59,821 nt of DNA from a virus. The notes under the pieces were generated by a model, which had not been told where the DNA came from, ran no database searches, and saw only the letters and a program-made list of their open reading frames with translations. The stretch spans positions 1 through 59,821 of IMG/VR virus record IMGVR_UViG_3300032050_000155; one strand, written 5' to 3'. This document shows positions 37,626-45,300 of this stretch, one piece after another. How positions within the stretch are numbered: position 1 is the first letter of the stretch; every line of letters begins with the position of its first letter. A program made the translations under genes and the position numbers.

Positions 37626-39203
37626 TTACTTATCGTCGATTGAGTCTTCGAGAAGCTGGAACTCGACGAGGGCCGCCATGAAATCCGCATCACCCAGCTC
37701 CTCGCTCTTTTCCTTGCTTCCGGCAAGCCAGTTTGCGGGGATAAGGCTTTCGAGTTTAAGGTCGCGAGCGCGCTTCATAATATGGCGCTTGGCAGCCTCT
37801 TTGTCTTTTGCCCTACCGAAAGCCTGAATTGCATTTCTTAGGTCGGACTCTGAAACGATTGGATATGAACCGTCAGGAAGAGCCATACCTTCCTTGGCAA
37901 GTTCCATTCTTCTCTCTTCAGAAAAAGCTCTCTTGATTGCAATCTCAGCTGCTTCTGCTTCAATCTGCTCAACCTCATCAGCTTCATACTTGTCATAACC
38001 GAGCACTTCGCCATCAAGGGCAACGAAGACGTCGTACGACTTTCCGTCAAATCCTTCGATTTCTACAGCATAAGCATCAAAACCTTCGAAAACATCTGGC
38101 TCTACCGCAACAACATGTCCATCAATTGACTTGACGGCGATTTCTGCTGCTTCGGTGAAATCAATGAGCTTGTATTCAGAAAAGCCAGACTTCTGTTCAA
38201 ATTCTGATTCATCGAGCTTCTGGAAGCCCAAAACTTCTGCGCTTGTTCCGTCGATGAATACTTCCTTGACGGAACCATCCTTTGTCTGTACGTCAACAAC
38301 AAACATGTCTGCTGGCTGCGAGTAGCCGGAGTCAACAACAACACCATCGAACATTTTTTCTGCCAAACCTTCGACGTGTAGCAGTCCGGGCAGACCCTTT
38401 TCAGCAACACAACCACCTGGGCAGTCGTCGCAAACAGGAGAAGAACCCGCATAGGCTTTTCTCTCTATTGCACATAGATATCCGTGAGCGCCAAGGTCAG
38501 CTGTCTTTATTCCAAGGGACTTAATTCGTGACCTGCGAATGTCTTCCCACTCTGAGTCGCGAGCAGAGAATGACTTCTCGCCCATAATGAGCTCATCGTC
38601 TTCGTCTTCCTCGTATTCCTCGTCCTCTTCGTCCTCGTCTGACATTTCTTCGTCTTCCGACATTTCTTCGTCGTCTGACTCTTCGTCATCATCTTCTGAG
38701 TCGATTTCTACCTCAAGCTTTGCAGCCTTCGCCTTGCCCATAGTTCTTTGAGCAGAAGACTCCTCGTCTTCGTCACCCATTGACTCCATGTCCATTTCGG
38801 CTTCGTCAAGCGCTGCCTCTTCGCCCTCGTCATCAGCCATTATTACCTGGCCAGGAACTGGGACCCTCTTGGGCTTCATCTCTTTAGATGATTTCTCCAT
38901 TGGCTCGCCGTCTTCGTCTTCTTCCTCTTCGGTGTCTGCCTCAAGGTCAACTTCCATTACGCCAACAACGCCACCTTCTGCAGGCTTCTTCTTCGGCTTC
39001 ATTTCCGGAGCTTCCATGGCCATTTCCTTCTCCTCCAACTCAGAGGCGGGAACCATCTTCATCTCAACAGGCATGGCGCCGCACTTTGCGCACAACTCCG
39101 AACCCTTAACAAAACCGCAGTCAGCGGCACTAGCGCCTTTGGCGCACTTAAGAACGTTGCCCTCGGCGTCAATGCTGACTGTGGCTTTCTCGTCGTAGCT
39201 CAT
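37626..39203 (-). CDS. Acidic head-assembly protein with cysteine clusters and PepSY-like region, 525 aa
   Basis: The ATG at 39203 (MSYDEKATVS) has GGGAG at good spacing; the frame extends to 39248. Residues 20-41 carry four Cys (C20, C29, C38, C41). Residues 85-205 are extremely acidic (runs of D/E). Residues 244-265 carry another Cys cluster (CDDCPGGC). Residues 285-425 resemble repeated PepSY units. Residues 435-492 match an actinophage domain (ALPDGSYPIVSESDLRNAI, GRAKDKEAAKRHIMKRA). Position after the protease and the acidic composition suggest a scaffold or internal head protein. A -10 TATAAT lies upstream at 39262-39267. Confidence 0.7.
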   Translation of the reverse strand: MSYDEKATVSIDAEGNVLKCAKGASAADCGFVKGSELCAKCGAMPVEMKMVPASELEEKEMAMEAPEMKPKKKPAEGGVVGVMEVDLEADTEEEEDEDGEPMEKSSKEMKPKRVPVPGQVIMADDEGEEAALDEAEMDMESMGDEDEESSAQRTMGKAKAAKLEVEIDSEDDDEESDDEEMSEDEEMSDEDEEDEEYEEDEDDELIMGEKSFSARDSEWEDIRRSRIKSLGIKTADLGAHGYLCAIERKAYAGSSPVCDDCPGGCVAEKGLPGLLHVEGLAEKMFDGVVVDSGYSQPADMFVVDVQTKDGSVKEVFIDGTSAEVLGFQKLDESEFEQKSGFSEYKLIDFTEAAEIAVKSIDGHVVAVEPDVFEGFDAYAVEIEGFDGKSYDVFVALDGEVLGYDKYEADEVEQIEAEAAEIAIKRAFSEERRMELAKEGMALPDGSYPIVSESDLRNAIQAFGRAKDKEAAKRHIMKRARDLKLESLIPANWLAGSKEKSEELGDADFMAALVEFQLLEDSIDDK

Positions 39204-39261
39204 AGAACTCCCGTAAATGCAGGGAAATGCCATAGGGACATTAACCAATCAATTTGCTTAA

Positions 39262-39267
39262 ATTATA
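39262..39267 (-). promoter_or_regulatory. -10 box upstream of the acidic head protein
   Basis: The minus strand reads TATAAT here, in a 117-base A/T-rich gap between the 2967-aa gene and the acidic protein gene. Transcription would start near 39255, about 50 bases before the ATG. The -35 region (TTAGCG, 18 bases upstream) is a weak match. Confidence 0.4.
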
Positions 39268-39320
39268 ACGTATCAGAACCTTGCGCGCTAATTAGTAACG
39301 TTTGCTAATTTGCTTGCCTG

Positions 39321-42300
39321 TTAATCGTTGGCGAAATTGTCTGGCTTAACCTTTCTTCTCTCTCGTTTTTTTCCAGAGAGTGTCTCGCCATCCTCTTCAA
39401 TTCTTCTGCGTGCTGTCTCTAGCTGCTCTCTACTGAAGATGTCTTCAATGGTGTGATTCGTTCCAAATGCTTCATTGAATCTGTTGACAATCTGTTGTAG
39501 CTCGTTGCTGCTGAATCTTGGTTCATCGCCCTTTCTTGGGCTGAATACGGAACCTTTTCTCTTTGCTGACTCCGACAGATATAGGGCCATATCTGTGCTG
39601 TTTGTTATGTAGTTGCGCGTTTTTGTGCTGTTTTGCGGCGAATTCGGAAAACTCTTGTCAATAAATTCATTAAGTGCCTCATAAACAGCATGTTTCGCGT
39701 TGCTGAGTTCTGAATCCAGTTTTGAACCGGAGTCTCCATCTCGCCAAACAGAACTGGCGTCTGGAATGAGACCAGCCTTTATCATCTGGTTGATATACGC
39801 GATTGGAACTCCGTTTTTCTTCCAGTCACTCTGTGCGCCAAGACCAACATCATCCATGCCGAACGACTGCTGCAGTCTTTCGCGCATTCTCTGTTGCCAT
39901 CCCTTTTCTGGGATACCCAGATACTTGAGAAGAGCGTCAAGTTCAAAGTCCTTGCGCGCAGTCTTGTCAGCCCTTAGCTCCTCCGCAGAAACATCTGGCT
40001 CCTGTATGTCAGGAAGTTCTGCCTCATCAATTGACTCCTCCATGAGCATTTCCTCAACTGGTGAGTCACCCCTGGTGGCGCTATCTTTATCGAATCGGCC
40101 GCTAGCACGGAATTGTGAAACCCTGCTCACCTCACCAAGTGAATCGTATTCCTCTGGGGAGATTGGGTTATTTTCTTCCTCGTCAAACCAGTGTGGGAAT
40201 GCGTCCTTGCCAAATGTTTCGATTATGAATCGGTCACGCATGTTGGCCCTGCCAAGATTTTCCGCAAATCGTTCCATTACGTTCATTTCAGCAAAGTCTT
40301 CGTCTGCTCTTGTGACAGGGGCAAAAAGCCTCCATCCAGCAAACTCTGGCTGTTTTCCAAGTTCGGCAACAAGCATGCGTACCGCATCGTGGTTAATTCC
40401 GGCATCGGGGTCCGAAAGTTTTGCCGCATTTGGCTTGTCAAGGTTCAGCAGGGATGCCAGCTCATCATTGCTTAGTGGACGCGATTGGGTCCAAGTAATG
40501 TCTTTTCTTCCGGTTCCTGGGTCGGTCTGGACAGAGTATTCCGTTGGAATTCTTATCGTATCCTTCAGTTTTTCCGTGGAGAGCATCCATGTTGAGGCTG
40601 TTGGGTTCTGGTTAGGGTTGTTTGACGAAACGCTACCAACAGTAATTTGTGGTCTGTCTGCCATTCTCTGTGAAACGTTGTTCATCGCTTCGCGAATCTG
40701 TCTCTGTCTTGCATCAGTTCCAGAATCATCACTATTCACGTCAAGGGCTATGCCGGTTCTCTTGAATCCGTCCCATACGCGCATTGAATAATCGAGTTCG
40801 CGTCTAGCTTTAGAGTTTGTTTCTGGGTTTCCAGACAACCTCAGACCTGCAATTCCTTGTGTGCTTGGTCTTGCATTCCTTGGTGCGCGCTGAGCTCCGC
40901 CCTGGCGCAGTCTGCGACCAAATCTTCCTTCTAGCTCCACATCGGTACGACCGCTAGAGAAGAACTCTTCTGGCGACGGACCATCATTCCGCTTGCCAGG
41001 GCGACGATTTGCCCTCAGCCTGTCACGGTCAGCAAATCTTTGCCTGTCTTCGTCGGACCATGGGGTTTGACGGGAACGATTTAGTCTGCGGTTTCTGCGT
41101 CCGCGACCTGAGCGACCAGAGGAAAGGAAGTCAACGAACTGGTCCATGTCTGGACTATTGGACGCGTCCTCGTCACCGATGTCTTCGATTCCGTCGATGC
41201 TGGCGTCTTCGTCTTCTTTTTCCTCTTCTTTTTCTTTGATTATGTCGTCAATTGACTTGCCATCATCGCCACCACCAACTTCGTAGTCGCCAGGCTCATC
41301 GTCGTCGTCTTCGATTGTTGGTGTTGGTGCATTTATTTCCCCAGAGTATGGGTCAAACAGGCCTTCCGGCTTATTGAGATAGTCGGGCATTCTGCCGTCC
41401 TCAATAGCCTTGTCGATTGCCTCCCTTTGTCTTGCCGACACAGTGTCAGAGAGGTAAAGGTCGTATATTGCCTTGCCCGGGTCGATTGCTCTCTTTGCTC
41501 TAGTTAGAGCAACATAAACAATGTTGAGTTCCTCTCTTCTGGAGCGACTCTCAACTGGTTTTCCAGTTTCTGGGTCTATGTCGAGGTCTGGAGGATTACG
41601 GAAGTCAGAAGCAACGCGGACCCTATCCCACTCTCTACCCTTGGATAGCTGCGCGGTTGTTATTTCAACGTCAGCATTTGGCGTTTTTGCTGAAGTCCTC
41701 ATGCGGCTTACTATGTCGTTGAGAATAAAAGCAGTTTCTTCGTCGGTATCGCCCTTGATAACAACAGTGTCTCCAAACTCTTTTCCAGAACCTTCCTTGT
41801 TTCGGAGACCGTTCTTCTTGAATTGGACTTTTCCACCGTAGTAATCACTATCCTCTAGGATTCTCATCATGTCTCTGAAGTAGACACCCTGTGGCGCTTT
41901 TACGACTTTTCCAGTCTTGGTATCGGTGTATTCACCACCGCTATCAATGCCCCAGTCAAATAACTCAATGGCCCCCGTCCATTCGCCCTCACGCTTTCCG
42001 TTCACATCCGCGAGCTGGAGGTGCCACTGAACCTTGCTCTTTCCTTTACCGGTTGTGTCTGGAATTACCTCAAATCTTCTGGCACGACTTGCTGTTGACG
42101 TTGAGGTGAAACCCGTTCCGCGCTGTGCAGATATGGTCTTTAGGTCATCAACATTTACGTCCTTGAGCTTGGAAAGATTGAGCATCTTTCTCTCTGGAAC
42201 AATGACTGGCGCCTTGATTCCTGGCGTTACGCCATTAGCGAACATGTTTCGGTATTCCCATGCCCTGCGTGGTGGGATTCCGAGGTTTTTATTGCCGCGA

Positions 42301-45300
42301 GTAACAAGCTTGTACATTGACTTGAGCTGTGCATACTGCTCTTGTTGAGCCCTGCGCTTTATTTCGCCAGCATCCCAAACATCACCAATCCATGAAGACG
42401 CTTTCGGGCGCAACCCCTTCTTTGTCAGCTCTATCTGCTTATCTACCGGTGTATCCATTACGAACGACAAGTGCTCAAAGAATGCTTTCATTTCTCTGTG
42501 TTTTGTCGCTGGAATCATCACAACGGGAGGGAGTTCCTGTCCGTTTCTGGTGAATCTCGGCTGGAAGTTTTGGATGAACTGCAATGCTTCATAAATAATT
42601 GTTGCATTATCGCGCGTAAGGATTGCGTCAGCGTCCTTCATGTCGGCAACAAACTCACCAGCTGCTTCTTTTGAAAGAACATCCTTTAGTGACGCAAGCT
42701 CCTTGCTTCTTGCTGCCTCGTCCATATCGGCAAGAGCAACGTAACTATCTTCTACTTTTCGGAGCTCCTTGGAGAGAGCCTTGTTGATTTCAATACCTGA
42801 AACAATTTCATCATCAGACAAAGATGCAAGCTTTGTCTTGTACTTCTTGTCTGCTGCTTTGAGCTTTTCTCTTCTCTGGTCAACAGTCATGCTTGTCATA
42901 TCGAAATCATCACGAATGCCTTTTTGGGCAATTCTGATTCTGTCGCTCTTGTACTTTGACTCAATCTTTACTAAGGCTTCGCGGGCTCTTTCTGGGGAAA
43001 GGCCATCCATGTCGAAGTCGTTGTTGATTACATCAACAGCCAAACCGGCAACGTGGTGGAATCTGTCTTCTATTCCCAATTCAGAATCGTCAATATTGCC
43101 CTGTGACTGAATCAGGTTTGCCAACCAAGCAACAGTTGGTCCATAACGGAACGACTCATTCAATGGGAGGTCATAGTCGCCGTTTAGTGAGGAAAGAATG
43201 TCTTTAGCACCACGGAACGCATAAACTGCTTGCCTCTTGTCGCCAACAAGTAGAATAGAGAGATTGTCTCTGTTCTTATTTAACACCTGCTCCATTACTG
43301 GGTTCATATCTTGAGCTTCGTCAATCATGAACATTGACAGCGGGTTATCCTTAGTTGCGTATCTCCGCGCGACCGTGGCCTGGAAGTTCTTGCCTTTCTG
43401 GCCTGTCTTTACAGAGATAACCACACGTCCGTCAGGGAGAATGTCCCCAACTTTTGTTTCCTTTGGAACCTGAACGTTTGCCTCTAGGTCTTTTCCTGTG
43501 GCATGACCAATCAAGCCAGGGTCGCTTCTCAGGTCTGGGTCGGTCATCGCCCAGAGTTTGTCTGTCTGCCCTTGGTCTGGAAGGACGATGCTGTCCGGGT
43601 CGGTAACCATGTTCCAACCATCATTGGCGTCTTTCAACCACTGGTCTGGAATTGAAGGCCATTCAGTGTCAACAATTGAATCAGATGCTCTGCCCTTGTT
43701 GATGTCTGCTCTCTTGAAGTGCTGTGGGCCGATTTTCTCGTCAGCACTGTTTGCGAATGCCTTGAGTGCCTTGTTAAGAATGTCTGCATAGTCTCTAACT
43801 GTTAGATTTACTCCCGCTATTGGGGTTGGCATTCCGGCACCCTTGCCAGCAGAGAACTCTTCTCTATCGGTGAGCTTGAGTGCTTTAATCCAGCCGTTTG
43901 AGTCAGATAGCTTCAAATAACCAAGGTCTCTCCAGCCCGGGTCGTACCCAACCGTCTCACCCTCTGTTCCATCAACTTTTGTGAACTTGATTGTTTGAAG
44001 TTTTCCGTCTTTGTCTCTTCTGGCAAATGTCCCTCTATCCTGGGTGGAAATTTTTACCTTGTCGCGGAACTTCTTGCCATACTTTTCGTCACCCTGACCG
44101 AGCAACAATGACCACCAAGACAGCCTGTTTAGTGTTGATACACCAGTGTTGTCGCTGAATTCAGCAGCAGCCTCTTCTTCATTCTTCTTGTTGAAAACAA
44201 CGTAGTACGCCGTTGGTGACTTAAATTTGTCTCTAAGTTCAGAAAGTTTTGTATCCCTGTCCTCTTCCGACATTGAGGAAAGGTCAAACTTGTCATCATC
44301 GGTGCTGTACTTCTCGGAGATGAAATCCAGTTTTTCCTTTAGGGCTTCCGGTCGATTAATGAATCGCGTGATATCAAACTCGCGTTCAGCTGCGGCCATC
44401 AATGCCTTGAGGGTTGTTGTTTTCCCTGAGCCGGCACCAGCAGAAACAGTCATGATGCCTTTTTGCTCGCCAAACATTAAAGCAAGACCAGTATCGATGA
44501 TGTCTTTCTGCTGCTCTGTTGGCTCATAAGAGAATCCATATAGGCTTCCGAAATGTGCCGTTCCTGGTGAGCGTTTTACGGCACGAGCTTCGTCACCGCT
44601 CCTATGCTGGACTGAACCACGCGATGCACCACTGGACAAGCGTCCAGATACGTCCTTAGCTAACCCGTCGCGACCCTCACGACGGATATAGCCGCCGCCG
44701 ATAATGTCTTCATCAACGGTATTGAGGTTGCTCATCATTGCGCCGCTAGACAGGGCCTCGGTTGAAGCCTCGCCGGAGGCCTTTGAGCCCTTCCTCGTTC
44801 TCTTTGGCTTTTCTGCTGGAGCTGGAGGAACTATGTCCTCAATGTCTTCGTCGCCAAATGTTCCACGCACGCCACCAATTGTCGGAATCTTTGGTGAATC
44901 CTCAAATCCAACAATCATTGGGACTTCAGCGGTTGCCTCGTCCTTGCCCTTGCGCTCGCCATCCGGAATACCAGCACGCTTGCGCATGGTTGCCGAACGA
45001 TTCATCAGGAAGTCAACAGCCTGCTGAGCTTGAGTAATTGCGTCTTTCAATGCCTCTGGACGGCTACGTAGAGCCTGGAGCCATGAAGCCAAGTACGGTG
45101 CGTGGTCTTTTCTCACTGGAGCTTCAACACCCATTGCGCCAAGAGCAAATGCCGAACCAATCTCGGCAATAAGTTCTTCGAATGCATAATCAGCATCACC
45201 AAACTGTTTGCCAAGTTTTCTGTTCATTCTTGATGGGTGTGATGTCCAGTGAACGGTCTCGTGGAATAGCGTTGAGTAGAAGTTCAATGGGTCCTTGAAC

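Noticed and set aside
38539-39198. Serine-rich plus-strand frames opposite the acidic head protein
   Set aside because: Poly-Ser is the mirror of the GAA/GAC-rich coding strand; no independent coding signal.
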